From Eopsaltria australis (lineage: Eukaryota; Chordata; Aves; Passeriformes; Petroicidae): DNA of 64,000 nt. A program made the translations under genes and the position numbers. Below, piece after piece: positions 25,201 to 36,000 of this stretch. Positions within the stretch are counted from its first letter, which is position 1. Every line of letters begins with the position of its first letter. Location: positions 186,001 through 250,000 of the forward strand of contig JAVTVJ010001149.1 in assembly GCA_034509425.1 (NCBI GenBank), read 5' to 3'. Below the pieces are notes generated by a model, which saw only the letters and a list, made by a program, of their open reading frames with translations, had not been told where the DNA came from and ran no database searches.

Positions 25201-25768
25201 CAGGAAGAGCAGGGACAGAATCCACTCCTGCACCAGGGAAAGTAGGGAGGAGAATTTCATGGGAATATAAAAAAAAAACTTTGCAGGATTAAAATATAAG
25301 CAAGAGGAAGTCAGTCGTTGTGGGATTAAAATGTAAGCAAGAGGAATTCAGTCGTTGTGGGGTTAAAATATAAATAAGAGGAACTCAGCCACAGCCATTT
25401 CTCTGGTGTGGATGAAGAGACTCCTTGCACTGTGCCCATCACCTGCTCCAAGAGCCCATCTGTGCCCTCATTTGTCACAAACCAGACATAAATATCACTA
25501 GTTTTGCAAAAATTCAAGTCTCCAAGTGCTCATTACCAGTCAGGCTTCTCAAAAGTACTTGAAGTTCTGATTTTACCTAAAGGAATTGGTGTCTAGGGGC
25601 AGGCAGGGATTGGCCACTCTCAGTACTTAGCCAGTATTTTGGTTTTTATTTTTAATGTTTTCTTACCTGAAAGCTCTGCATCTTCATCCTCCACTTGATC
25701 AGGACGTTTTTCCACAAGAGAATTTTAATTTGCTGGAGCACACTTATGTTCCTCTGGAGTGTCTTCAT
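4225..25768 (-). CDS. ABCA8/9/6/10-type ABC transporter, complete (gene 1)
   Basis: Full-size subfamily A ABC transporter, expected to be a multi-pass membrane protein that moves or exposes lipid-like substrates using ATP. The substrate cannot be read from the sequence. I assembled 38 coding exons with matching phases, from an ATG at 25,768 to a TAA at 4,225-4,227. They total 4,887 nt, or 1,628 residues, close to the roughly 1,580-1,625 residues of human ABCA8 and ABCA9. The domain order is TMD1 (about 1-424), NBD1 (425-800), linker and TMD2 (801-1239), NBD2 and tail (1239-1628); exon coordinates are in the domain entries. No frameshift or stop interrupts it. The start is the first in-frame ATG in the exon with acceptor CTAG at 25,777, and it precedes the conserved short N-terminus of the family. 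All introns are GT-AG except the last, which is GC-AG. It lies downstream of a tandem paralogue in the same orientation. Which human member is the closest orthologue is not resolved. Confidence 0.95.
4461..4562. repeat. Minisatellite in the last intron of gene 1
   Basis: About four imperfect copies of a 24-27-bp unit centred on CCACCATTTCCA...CAGGTTTTC. It lies between the last two coding exons (4903-4958 and 4225-4323), in the intron with the GC donor. Confidence 0.75.
7176..7603 (+). mobile_element. Solo LTR, copy A (in a gene 1 intron)
   Basis: A 428-bp element starting TGATGCCTTA and ending AAGGCATCA, which are short inverted TG...CA termini. CCTC flanks it on both sides (7,172-7,175 and 7,604-7,607), a likely 4-bp target duplication. 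It has an AATAAA near its 3' end and an octamer ATGCAAAT at 7,439-7,446. It lies antisense to gene 1, with its right end about 50 nt from the donor of the exon at 7655-7827. Two further copies are in this window. No internal retroviral sequence adjoins it, so it is a solo LTR. Confidence 0.85.
9438..9518. repeat. ATT/ATTACT microsatellite
   Basis: A run of ATT triplets grades into ATTACT hexamers. It is in a gene 1 intron, about 140 bp upstream (in transcript direction) of the exon at 9177-9297. It produces a spurious poly-leucine reading frame on the plus strand. Confidence 0.9.
10870..11015 (+). mobile_element. CR1-type LINE 3' end
   Basis: Contains 'GACCTTTAAGGTCCCTTCC' and ends in the CR1-like tail 'CCATTCCATGATTCCATTCT', in plus orientation. 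Lies in an intron of gene 1. Confidence 0.75.
11178..11572. repeat. Minisatellite with a unit of about 22 bp
   Basis: Roughly 17 imperfect copies of GGCAGTTACCACCAGACTTT(GG), with variants such as CTCC for GGGC. It ends 53 bp from the gene 1 exon at 11626-11754, on the donor side. The units differ from one another, so the array is not fully homogenised. Confidence 0.9.
13180..13250 (+). mobile_element. Short CR1-type 3' end
   Basis: The pattern 'GGGCTGGACTCAATCACCTC' followed by AGAGGTGTTTTCCAACTTAA and a short 'ATTCCATTATTCTGT' tail resembles a CR1 3' terminus. Lies in an intron of gene 1. Confidence 0.6.
15253..15369. repeat. 10-bp tandem repeat (GGGAAGGATG)n
   Basis: About eleven copies with small changes (GGATGA, GGACGA). 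It abuts the donor side of the gene 1 exon starting at 15,384. In the pre-mRNA it reads CAUCCUUCCC, a pyrimidine-rich tract. Confidence 0.9.
15688..15965 (-). mobile_element. CR1-type LINE 3' segment
   Basis: Starts with the reverse-complement tail 'CATAGAATCACGGAATATCC', then 'TTGGAAGGGACCCACAAGGA' and the typical body about 'GGGGAAGAACCTTTCCCTGA'. Lies in an intron of gene 1. Confidence 0.8.
16060..16195. repeat. 76-bp tandem duplication
   Basis: Two copies of a segment starting GGGCCATGAAATGCCTTTC, at about 16,060 and 16,136, with few differences. Both are in a gene 1 intron. Confidence 0.8.
16985..20673 (-). other. Gene 1: nucleotide-binding domain 1 (coding exons 9-17)
   Basis: Exons: 20502-20673, 19897-19955, 19392-19502, 19133-19308, 18732-18851, 18266-18404, 18061-18151, 17625-17764 and 16985-17104, covering residues of about 425-800. 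Walker A is GHSGAGKT at 517-524. The Q-loop is GICPQFN. The signature [12 protein letters not shown] starts at 618 and is canonical. Walker B and D-loop read [13 protein letters not shown], with Asp642 and Glu643. The switch (H-loop) histidine is replaced by Gln674 in [10 protein letters not shown]. The same substitution occurs in human ABCA8, so it is a family feature and not damage. Exons 15-17 encode the regulatory region after NBD1, with [11 protein letters not shown] and [14 protein letters not shown]. Confidence 0.93.
18905..19040 (+). mobile_element. CR1-type LINE fragment
   Basis: Plus-orientation CR1 body: 'GAAGGAAATTCTTCCCTGTG', then 'GTGGCTGCCCCATCCCTGGA' and 'GTCCAAGGCCAGGCTGGAT'. 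Ends about 90 bp before the exon at 19133-19308 of gene 1. Confidence 0.75.
24355..24810. repeat. Triplicated segment with a period of about 154 bp
   Basis: Three copies, each containing 'CTCACTGGCCAGGGAGGCAG' and 'CAGTTGAGAAGAAATGCACC'. Anchors (TTCTGCTTTC or equivalent) fall at about 24,367, 24,522 and 24,676. The array lies between gene 1 exons 2 and 3. It yields matching short reading frames on both strands that are not genes. Confidence 0.85.
25286..25390. repeat. 37-bp tandem repeat, about three copies
   Basis: The unit GGATTAAAATATAAGCAAGA followed by GGAAGTCAGTCGTTGTG occurs from 25,286, 25,323 and 25,360, with the third copy decaying. Lies in the first coding intron of gene 1. Confidence 0.8.
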
Positions 25769-25776
25769 CTTTGAAC

Positions 25777-28700
25777 CTAGAGACAATTTCTTTTTGAAAA
25801 TTGCTTTCAAATACAGCAAAAGCCAAACCAGCAGCGACTGGTTTTATTTGCACAGTCCTTGCAGATGTGCAGTGAAATTTTTTCTCCCTTTTTTACACCA
25901 AGAACGAGCTGAAGAAACTCAGATGTTGAGCTGAGCACAACCACCCCCGCAGCACAGGCTCCAAGAGACCTCATCACCCTCAGCACACTCCAACCCTCAC
26001 AGCTCAGCAGCAAACACTGATAAAAACCAGAATTTCAGCCTTCCACGCTGCAGCAGGGGGAGTTTGGGAGGAGTTATTGATGAAATTAAAAAGGGAATAT
26101 CATATTACATGACCTAATCGGCTTGGGTGGGCTTCATAGCCAAGGAACAACAACAATTTTGTCAATTAAAACCCCTGAAATCCTTTTGCTTGTAATTGTA
26201 GTGTGCTGTAGGCCCAACACCGAGAAGTGTTGAGCAACTCCTGGCTGTGGTGTGAGCTGAGCTCTGTTGGAAAACAGCATCTGCTGAAGGAAACGGGGAG
26301 CCACGAGAGAAGAAATTCTTGGAAGTGCGTGGGAGAGAAGTCACTGCTGGGTTGTTGATGAAAAATGGCAGAAAACCCAGGGGCCACGAGCATGCACTGA
26401 TGTGTGACCCCAACAAAGTGACATGGGCAAAGCAAAACAAGGATTGTTGTGCCTGGTTAATGCTGGTGGGGGGAAGTGGAAGGAGTGAAGCACAGAGCTG
26501 CCTGTCAGATTTTTGCAGATGAGAGATGTGCTTATTAACCATCCATTAAATAATCATGGGGACCTTTAGTGAGCAGAAGGATGAAGCACCTCTATGCAAA
26601 AGAGCTCTGCTCACACAGCCAGAGTGCTCTGCTGTCACATCTGGAGCTAAAACCTGCCTTTAAACACAATCCTGATCTTCTCAAAGTGATTCTCAGGTAG
26701 AAATATCAGAGCTTTTGCAGACCTAATCCTTCCAAGCCTTCCTGTCACAGGCAAGGAACGTGGACATTGTCCTGTTCCCCTGGGGGCGATTCCTCCTGGT
26801 GCTGACAGGCAAGGCAGAGTTTATCTTCTTCCAAATATTTCTATCCAGCCCTCAGGGGTTGAATCTCCCTGGGATGAGGCAGCAGGCACTGGAATGCTGG
26901 AAAAGCAGCTGCTTTCCCTGCTGCCCAGGGCACCCACTGCAAACACTCACCCTGGCTTTTGCCAGCATCTCTACGCAGATTTTTCCTCACTGATGATCTC
27001 ACTAAACCTAGGTGTATAAAAATCTGAATTTACCCTGTGTAATAACCTATAGACTTCCTTAAAGAAATTGTGGATTTAAACTTGCCATTATTTGGTTGCT
27101 TTCTCACCCCAAAGAAGTGAGCTGTTTGTCACCTGTGCACATCCCCACCTCTGGCACGGGGTTTGTGTCACAGCTAAAGCAGCTTGCCAGGTTGTTCTGA
27201 GAGTCCCATGGAGGAACCTCAACAATCCCAGGAGATCCTGGCTGGGATGGAGAGCTGGGACACCAGGAGCCCATCCTGGACATCCCACATGTCCCTCGTG
27301 TGGTCACCCCTCAGTGCCCAGTGACCCCAGCTGTGCTGCTGAGGAGTTTGGGCAGCTGAGGAAAATGTGGTACAATTGATTGCTGTGCTCCTGTGGTATT
27401 TCAGGAGGAATTTTTAAGAGTGTAAGACAGACAGAACTTTTAAATTCAAACTTTAGCTTACACTGGAGGTAGGGAAAGAAATCTGCTCCTCGTATGTCCT
27501 GGATTACCTGAAATACTGAGCTGAACCTACTTAGTGCTGAGAAACACTGGAAATAAGAATCTCTGCCATAAACTGAGCTCCAGTTGTGTGCTATTTCATC
27601 TCAAAGTAAGGTTAAAAAGATTCTCTCACCTTCAAACACCCCCAAACTTAACACAAACCCAGCCTATCAGAAAGATGCCCCGTGCCCCACCTACCCACTT
27701 GTACCCTCACCCAGTGTTACAACAGTGCCATAATCCACTGGCTGTTTCATACCTTTCAAATATCATCTTTGATTTAGGCTTAGGAAGAATGCTTAAGCCT
27801 TACCTCAAGAGGAGGGTTTGAGAGGAATCCAGAGCTTGTCCTGGAGGAGCAGAGGTGCTGAGCCTCCCTGGGATGGACTGGCTGACTGGCTCGGAGACTT
27901 CCAGTTCTCCTTTGCTGATTTTCCCCCCTCCGGCACTTCTGCAAAAGGCATTCCTCACACCACGGCTTCTCTTTTCCCTGGCTTCCTTCCCGCTTCCCTC
28001 CCTGGCACAGCTCCAGCTTTATTTGTGTCAGAAAAAGCAAACAGAGCACATCGCTGTGGAGGCGCTGGAGCGGATTGTCCGAAGAAGTTAACTCAGGACA
28101 TTCTTGAGCCGTGGCCAAGAGAAGAAAAACAAGCCCCAGGACAAACCACACAAAAATCCTTTCTCTGGCAAACTCCGATGTGTTTCCCAGTGCAGCAAGA
28201 GGGGCTGAAATCAACAGCGGTGTCACGGCACAGGCACGGGGGGGGACAAAAGGTGACAAGTTCTTCCTGTGGCTTCAGCCACAGAGCGAGAAGTGCTGCA
28301 CAGGCAGAGGAGTGCTGCCTCCTGGGTAGCAACAGCTCCTCCAGCTAAAAAACATCTTAGAAATGTTAAAATAAACTTCTCCTGACCGACTCTGCACCTC
28401 TGAAGGGGATGGGTTTGGTTTCAGCCCAGGCTGGGGAGCGTGGTCACCCTCAGTAGCATCCCCAGGCTCAGGGACCAGGGCTGGAGGGAGCCTGAGCAGC
28501 TGCGACAGAGGCTGGGCTTGGAAAAGTGGAGGAGCTGGATTTGCTTCCCTCTGCTCTGCCCAGCAGGAAGAAACCACCCCTAAGGTTTTAAATCCCACTC
28601 AGAGCGGGGCAGGCAAAGGAGGTGCAGAGAGTCAGGGCACGGGATGGAGTTCAAACCTGTCCCCAGATCTGTCCTGGGTGTCCAAACCTTCTCCTCCCCT

Positions 28701-29819
28701 CCTTGCTAAAGGAAAAAAGTCCAGCCCTTGCATGGAGAGGTGGAGATGCCAGGTCCCAGCCAGTGACTCTCAGTCTCCCTGGCAGAGCGCTGATTTTCGG
28801 AGATCCGAGTGGAAAGCAGAACTCCGGGGTGTGAGTGGCTGCTCTGGGGACTTTTCCTGGCAGGAGCAGCCCATCCGTGAGCCACGGCAGCCACCTGCTG
28901 GTACCTGCCTGCCCAGAGCACCTGCGGGATCCTCCCTGCCTGTCCCAGCCCTGCACCGTCCCTCCTGCGCCCCAGCATCACCCGCATCACCCAGGGCAGC
29001 TCATGGCACGGGTGAGGGTCGTGCTGCTGTGCCCATCCCGCGGCGTGGCACCGCCCTGGCCTCCGGTGGGTGCTGGGGGACAGGACAACGGGACATAAAG
29101 GGGAGTTCCTGTTTTATTTAGTTTATTCTGTTTTTTTAATATTTACTCTTTAGCCCTGGCAGGCAGAGAGCCATGAGGAGATGCTGATCTGCCCAGGCAG
29201 GCTCAGGGTGCTGGTGCTTGCCCCCAGCTCCCCACCAGGCGCCCCATCCCTCCCAGGCACTCACAGGGGTGGGTGCTGGTGAGGAGCCCCTCTCTCTTCC
29301 CAAGGCTCAGCCTGCTGTCCTTCTTCTGCACTGCTTTGGGTCAGAGAACACCTTTTTGACCCTAAATAATAACTGGGTTTTATAGATGATGATATAAGAG
29401 CTGCCAGATTTCATTATATTTATCCAGGCACTGCTGAGTCCTCTCTTCTCTCCCTGGCCCCAGAGGTGGGGATGAGATGGGCCAAGCTGGCCTGAGCTGG
29501 AACTCACAGCAAGAACAGCTTTTTGGGTTAAAATACAGCCCTGTGCCCCTCTCTGCCAGGAACCAGCACCTTTGCTGGCCACATTCCAGCAGCCAGAGGG
29601 GTGATTCTCAGGGCTGAGCAAGGCAGAGACCTGCTGTCCTCCTGCCATGGATGAGTGAGGAGTCAGAGCCTTTCCTGGGTTTGCTCCTGATTCTCTCCAG
29701 GGACTGAGCCCCCTCTCCCAGCCAGTCTCCCTCACAGCCTGGGAACCAGGAATTCAAATCTCCAAGAGCCAGTCTGAGCAGGGGCACAGATGAACATCGA
29801 TTTGTCAAAGGATAAAGGC
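25777..29819. other. Interval between gene 2 poly(A) signal and gene 1 coding start
   Basis: Holds the presumed 5' intron and first exon of gene 1 (donor at 27,798-27,803). A GC-richer stretch with scattered CpG lies at about 28,780-29,100 and might be promoter sequence. No conserved protein-coding segment was found on either strand. Confidence 0.5.
27804..27960 (-). promoter_or_regulatory. Candidate non-coding first exon of gene 1
   Basis: On the minus strand a strong splice donor, CTTGAG|GTAAGG, sits at 27,798-27,803. It lies about 2 kb upstream of the acceptor (CTAG, exon edge 25,776) of the exon bearing the ATG, and no coding segment of the transporter lies between. A short untranslated exon ending at 27,804 would complete the transcript. 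The upstream edge is a guess and no TATA box is evident. This is inference from one splice signal and position. Confidence 0.3.
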
Positions 29820-29829
29820 TTTATTTATT
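29820..29829 (-). promoter_or_regulatory. Probable poly(A) signal of gene 2
   Basis: Two overlapping AATAAA hexamers (AATAAATAAA on the minus strand), about 185 nt downstream of the gene 2 stop. This gives a short 3' UTR ending before the candidate start region of gene 1. Confidence 0.6.
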
Positions 29830-30012
29830 AAAATAATAACTCTTTTTCTCTGTGAGGCAGAACACCTGCAGGGCTGTGTGTGTTCAGACGTGAGTAACTG
29901 AGTGTTGAGGCTGCAGCTGATCACAGACATCAGGGACACTGATGAAATCCAGGAACACTGATGGAATTCAGTGACACTGATGAAATCCATGGAATATTTC
30001 CCACTCCAGGAC

Positions 30013-33000
30013 TCAGGGGTGGAGGGGTCTCTGCTCCACAGCCCCGTTGGATGCCACCTCCAGGTCGTGCTCCTCTGCATCCCTGGTGAGGTCTACGAAC
30101 ACCTGCAAAGGGACACAGTGCAAACAACCCCATCATTGCCATGGACTGGCTGAATTTGGGCTGCTCACAGGTCATTTCTTCCTTTTCCAGCCTGGAGCTC
30201 CTGCATCAGCCTACCTGGTGCAAAGTGTTCAGTGACAAGCTGTACTCCTCGAGCTTGAAATTCCGTTTGGCTGCGGAGGGATGGAGAAAGCATCCTTAAA
30301 AACCAAACCCACATAAACAATTTGAAAGTGATTTCTTTATTTAACTGATTGTCTCCTTTTACCTGCTTCTAGCTTAGAGAAGGACCTGGACAGAGGTAGA
30401 GCATCTGTCACTGGGATCTTGTAGGTGAGCAAGGAAGAAGTCCTGAAAAAGTAATAAAAGTATTTTAATTCTTCATCTTGTGACTCAGCAGCAAAGTTGG
30501 GGGGTTGTAGGGTAACTGTGCTCTGGGTAAATCCCTGAGTGAGGTCAGCAGGAGGAAAAGAGCATCCCAGCCCCAATCCAGGCTGTGGGCAGCCCATGGG
30601 CACTGACCTTTCCTGCCGAGCTGCGTGGGGGAAGAGCTTCAGGATTTCGGTGTGGAGAGCATCGCTGTGCCCCACGTCTGTCATTTTGAGTTCTAGGTGG
30701 TAACTTGTGCCAAACTTACTCTTGAGATCCTCTAGGGAACCGATGTACCTGCAGAGGGGGGAAACCATTGCTCAAACCACCATAACCAGCAAATAAATGA
30801 ATGGCTTGAGGAGCTGAGTAGCTGTACGTCCTCTTATTCATCAGTTTATACCGTGCTACCTCCTCACAATTGATTGTTACACACATGGGAGGACCCAAAC
30901 CAGCATTTTGTATTAGATTAAGAATTAAAAAACCCAAGCAAACTCCCCAAAAGCCAGCAGACTGAACCCAGTGCCCACCGGAGCCGGCCGGACACCAGGA
31001 TGGCCACGCGGTTGCACATCTCCGCTGCCTCCTCCAGGGACTGCGTGCACAGGATGGCTGCCCTGTCCTTGCTCTTCAGGGAGGCCTGGATCATCCTCCT
31101 GGGAACAGAGGGAGCAGTCAATTCCTGGGAACAGCCACAGAAAATCTCCTGGGCTGTGCCTCCCTCCCTAGAAACAACTTTTTTAAGTTATTAAGAAGTG
31201 AATGATCGTTTAAAAGACTTCAGTTTTCCCGTTTAGAGATGACCTGGGTGTCACTGCTGTGCTGTGATTTGTCATGTCAGCATGCCTCCAAATTTTACAC
31301 TGATGGGGTAAACTGGTGATGAAAAGCGAAAGCAAACACCAGGGCTGGAGGATTAAAGAAAGAACTACCTACAATTTTTTCTCTTGATCTGAAGAAAACA
31401 GGGATTTGTGTCTTTTGTACCAAACCCATGGGTTCAGCTGGTGTCCACTGAGATTTTTTGGGGTGTATAAATGACCATTACATTACAGGGCTTGCTGCCA
31501 GCTGAGTGAGGGGCTCAGCAAGTTCTCCCCATCCCCTGGGTGTTAGGAAAAAGGGAAAAGCCAGATGTGCTCTGTCACCATGGCAGAACCTCTGCCTGCC
31601 CAGGAGTTCCTCCAACAGGGAGGGTGAAATCTGTGAAATCTGACCCCAAATTCCCATTCCTGCCAGGCCAGGGCTGCTCACCACATGCGGCGCTGCCCTT
31701 TGGGGTCCACGCTCACGGAGGGCTCATCCCAGAGCATCACTGCTGGGTCTCCCAGGATGCTCAGAGCAAAGGACAGCTGGAATGGGAACAACACAAGGTC
31801 AGGGATCCTTTACTTGCCTGCAAAACTGGTGCATCTTAACCCCCGAGAGTTTTTCAAAGCTGAAGCTCTTGGTTCCAAAGTACAGGAGGAAGAGGGATTT
31901 AAAAAAAAAAAAAAAAAGCCACATCAGGTGCTCTCAGTTAACGTTTTAATCTCTCAAAATCAGATTTCACCAGAACTCCTGAGCCTGCCAAAGATATGAA
32001 AGTGGTTTTCCATCCCATTTACTGGCAGATGTGAGTGGTGGGGCGTGAAGAGGTGATTGTAAATCCAATTTGTGGTTAGCACTTATTAAACACACAGTGC
32101 AGGAGAGTGGGAAATGAGGGTGAGGAGGAGGGAGGGAATCCTGCCAGGCTGCATTCAGAAGGCATTGATGGAAATGAATGATGCCAAGAACCCACTCAGC
32201 TGGAGGTTTCCTGGGCACCACGTCCAAGGAAGAGGGAGCCGGGTTTGCTCAAGTAGCAAAAACAAATCCAACACGAACCTTTCTGGCTTCTCCAGCAGGT
32301 AAACTCCTCACTGGGGTCTTGAAATGCTTCAGGAGGTCCAGGGCCCTTCCTATGCTGTGGGGAATGGAGATTGAATGACCATCTTGGTGTGCAAACTCTG
32401 GTCAGGGGTGCTGAAGAACAGACACTGACATGTTTTGATTGACATCCATCACCTTCTGTTACTTGGTGATTTTGGATGGTAAACTGAGAAATTTTTAGCA
32501 TAAATTCAAGGCAGGAAGTGCAGCTAATGAGAGGAGGGAGTAACTCATGTACTGGCCATGAGCTGGGGCAAGTTTGATTTTTTTTTTTTTCCCTAAATTT
32601 TCTCAGGTAAGCTTGGGCTGGCAAGGGACTAAGAACAGTATCAAATAGCAGAACTCCAGGCTGACAGGCACTGAAGGTGCTGTCTCTTAATCACACACAG
32701 GTTTGTTAACAGAGAAACCCTTCCCCACGCTATAAAATCATGGAGAGACTGGGCTGGAAGGCTCCCTGCCTCTGCAGGGAGGGAGAACCAAGAGGTGAGA
32801 TCACTTGTGTTCCTACCAGCTGATGGCAAGAGCAGCATCTTCCTCCCTCATCCCTCTGATGGCAGCGAGGGCCTCCAGGTGCTGCAGCACCGTCAGGTGT
32901 GGCCAGAGAGGATCCTGCTGGGGGCACCAGCCCAGAGCCCCTGGGCATGGGGAGGCTTCATCCCAGCCCCTGAGCAGCACCTGCACAAACACACACAGCT

Positions 33001-36000
33001 CTGTAGGTGTGGGGTCACACAATCACAGGGGGTTTGGGGTGGAGGGATCTTGGTGCCTTAAGTTTTTAGCTTTTATATTTTTTAGATCCTGTACTGCATT
33101 AGTGTCTAACTCTGAGCTCCACACAGAGTGTGAGTGAGCTCTCTGCACATTTTGGTCAGACAGAACAATCCTTCCAGGCTTGAGATGCAAGGACATCCTC
33201 GAAAAGTATAAAAAAAAGTGAATTGGGGGGAGAGCAAACTGGGGGTAAATGACTTCATTACCTGAAGCTGTAATTGGACAATTAACCCCTATTTGGATAT
33301 GCAAATAGACCAAATGTTTATCTGTCTGAAAAACTCATTATCATCTTGGGTGTAGCCTCTGGGAGGCTCTGACTGCCCAAGGTGGATCCATTGAAGGCCT
33401 TTAATAAATAGCTGCTTTATTCTCTAACTCTGTCTGACCTCTGTTCTAGGCAGCCACTCCCAGGCATCAGTCTTAGCTCCCATCCCATCCCATCCCATCC
33501 CATCCCATCCCATCCCATCCCATCCCATCCCATCCCATCCCATCCCATCCCTGGGCATCTTCCACCAGCCCAGGTTGCCCCAAGCCCCGTCCACCTGGCC
33601 AAGCCAAGCAGTTGTGTGGCCAGCAGTGGTCACTGTGTGGCTCCAGGGTGATCCTGCTCCATCTGCCTTTTCACTCTGGGTGATATTACCAACCTCAGCC
33701 TGTCTTTTCCTAGCAATTCTTTTCTATTTCCAGCCTTCAGTCCCAAATCTGTAAGAGCAATGGCATTTCCCCTCCCCTAGCACATGCCATTAATCATTGT
33801 GCATGTAATTAAGTGATGGGTTGTTGCTGGCCCAACACTGCTCACATTCGTTTTCAATTTCCTGCTTGTGCAAGGCTGTTTATGGCCAGTGTTGTTTTTG
33901 GGGCTTTTTTTACATGTCAACATTTCTTACTGGGCTTGTGGCATTTCACAATGGGTTTCCAATGCCAGCTGAAGATTTCCTGTTGCTCAGACTCTTAAAT
34001 CTGCAACACTGACTTTGACAAGCACTAGAATTTATGCTTGGCATAAATCAACGCTTTCTCCTCAGCTCTGTAAATATCCAGAAATATAAATTACATATAA
34101 ACATCCATAAATCCCCTGACTGTAGGGAGATGATGCTGGCTTGCCTTATCACATCCTTAATTTTTAGAGGCATCAAGGTCATCTGTGCAGCTGCTCCAAA
34201 GGAGGCACCTACCTCCCCAGCAGTCACTGCTACACCTCCAGAAATCATGTTCAGAGTTGTGCTTTTCCCAGCTCCGTTGGGTCCCAGCAGACCCAGCACT
34301 TCCCCTGGAACAAATATGCAACAACTGTTAATGATATTTATTGGTAATGTGACTTCTCCCCTGTGTTCTGTGTAATATCTGAAAGTACAGAAGGAGAAAG
34401 GGTTGTTTTACCCCCATAAATTAAAGCTTTGAATGCAGGAGCCTAGAGCACCAGGTCTGGTTGCCCACAAGAAAATTCTAATAAAAATATTGAACCAAAC
34501 GCAACCTTCGCTTTAGATTTTAGTCATTTGTGTTATAGGGAGTGCAGCAAAGAACTTCAACCTTTTTTAACACCAAAAGAGAGGTTTCTGACAGCAAGTT
34601 TCTTCTTTTTCTTGAAGATAGAAGTGGCTGTCCTGACTTCGTATTCCTTGCGCAAACAGCTGACAACAACCAAGTCCTGTGAAGAGACAGAGAGGGAAAC
34701 AAAAACTCTCCTCCTATCCCACGAGACAGCTGATCTGTTCTTACCATTAGGCAGGGCTTTGAAAAAGAGACAATTTCTAAATTAAAAAGCCATGAAATGA
34801 AGGGGAGAAATTAAAGGAAAATAAGCAGAATGGGAACAAAAATAATGGTGCCTGCTAAAGTCCTTGTGGTGACCGTGGGCTGGACGGCGAGAACAGAGCA
34901 GAAGATCTGAGAGCATCAGCTGAGAAAGCAGAGGCAGATGAGAGAATGAAAATGTTGGAGAATGAAAATGCTGGAGAATGAAAAGGAGAGCAATGCAGAG
35001 GGCTGGGTTTGGCCTCACCTCCTCGTGCTGCAGCGAGGCCATCGCGCTCCTCACGCGCTCCCGCTCCGCCTGCACCTCGGGGGGCTCCTCCCCAGGGAGC
35101 TCCTTGTTCTGCTGGGTCACCCCTCTCCTGGGCTGGATCCTGGGAGAGGAGGGGAGATGCTTTCACTGGGAATCACTTCCAAAAAGCTTTGTGTTCATAA
35201 GTTTTTTTTTCCAGGGCAGCGTCAATGAAACCCAAAATTTATTTGGCCTTGGGGAGTTAAAGGCTCAGAGCTGGAAGGGGCACACGGCATCACTGAGCTG
35301 CTCCACAGACAAATATTTCCTCCTGGGGTGAAAACTAAACCCCACTGGCGTGGCTGAGAAAATAAAGGCCAGCTTTAGCTTTTCCTTCATCTTTAGTTAT
35401 TGACAGGTTCCCTGCTTCACACATGCCAGTCATCTGTTCAAGGAAAATTAAAATGCACTTTGCAGGTTTGCAAAGCAATTTGGGCAATTAATTCCCAGCT
35501 GAGTCACACTTGGTCATGTTTAATAATTCTAAGACTATTTACAGATATTCTCCCACATGACTGAGATGGTTGGTCACCTGTTGCTGACAGATAAGCAGAG
35601 AGTACTGAGAAAACCCTGACCTGATGAAGATTTAGGGGAAGTCTCCATCCTATTTGGAGCAATACTGACACCTTTGAAAAGGAGCCAAAATTCTTCTGTT
35701 TCAATTTGTAGCTATAATTTAGCTCCCTGCAGGGAATTTTCCTGAAATCTCAGCTATGAACCTTAAAAAATAAAAGCTGAAATCACAATTTTTATCCTCT
35801 CAAGGACATAGAAAAAAAAAGTATGAGCTTTATCCACATTTTGCAAAATGACTTTCACACATGAGGTTTTTCTCTCCTGCTGTCAGGGTCCTGCCTGGCA
35901 GTGCAGCTCCAAGCCCACCCCCCAGAGTGGGATAACTGTGGCTCACCAGGGATCTCTGGGACACACCTGAAGATGGGATCAAACCCCGTGACTGCTCCTC

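Larger units (their letters stand above)
21116..25768 (-). other. Gene 1: N-terminus and TMD1 (coding exons 1-8)
   Basis: Exons: 25667-25768, 25017-25227, 24134-24292, 23815-23915, 23367-23593, 22783-22921, 22216-22401 and 21116-21263, covering residues 1 to about 424. A short cytosolic start containing [13 protein letters not shown] is followed by the first membrane helix in exon 2. A large extracellular loop then runs through exons 2-4, with a possible N-glycosylation site (NATG) and SSIDAAIIE near its end. Hydrophobic helices fill exons 5-8. MGLQDIAFW at the exon 5/6 junction is the coupling segment typical of ABCA half-transporters. Phases join cleanly throughout, for example the Trp split TG|G between exons 5 and 6. 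Confidence 0.92.
30013..35139 (-). other. Gene 2: altered nucleotide-binding domain 2 and C-terminal tail (coding exons 28-38)
   Basis: Exons: 35019-35139, 34562-34676, 34213-34304, 32817-32980, 32279-32354, 31682-31776, 30979-31098, 30608-30748, 30363-30442, 30215-30270 and 30013-30102, covering residues of about 1213-1595. Walker A is intact, GPNGAGKS at 1299-1306. The Q-loop is WCPQQDPL. The signature is LPAGEARK from 1395. Walker B is VMLWDEP (Asp1419, Glu1420), with D-loop SVSVDP in place of STGMDP. The switch histidine is replaced by Gln1453 in [12 protein letters not shown], whereas gene 1 and ABCA5 keep THYMEEA. The C-terminus ([13 protein letters not shown]...) is three residues shorter than in gene 1 and diverged. 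Confidence 0.92.
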
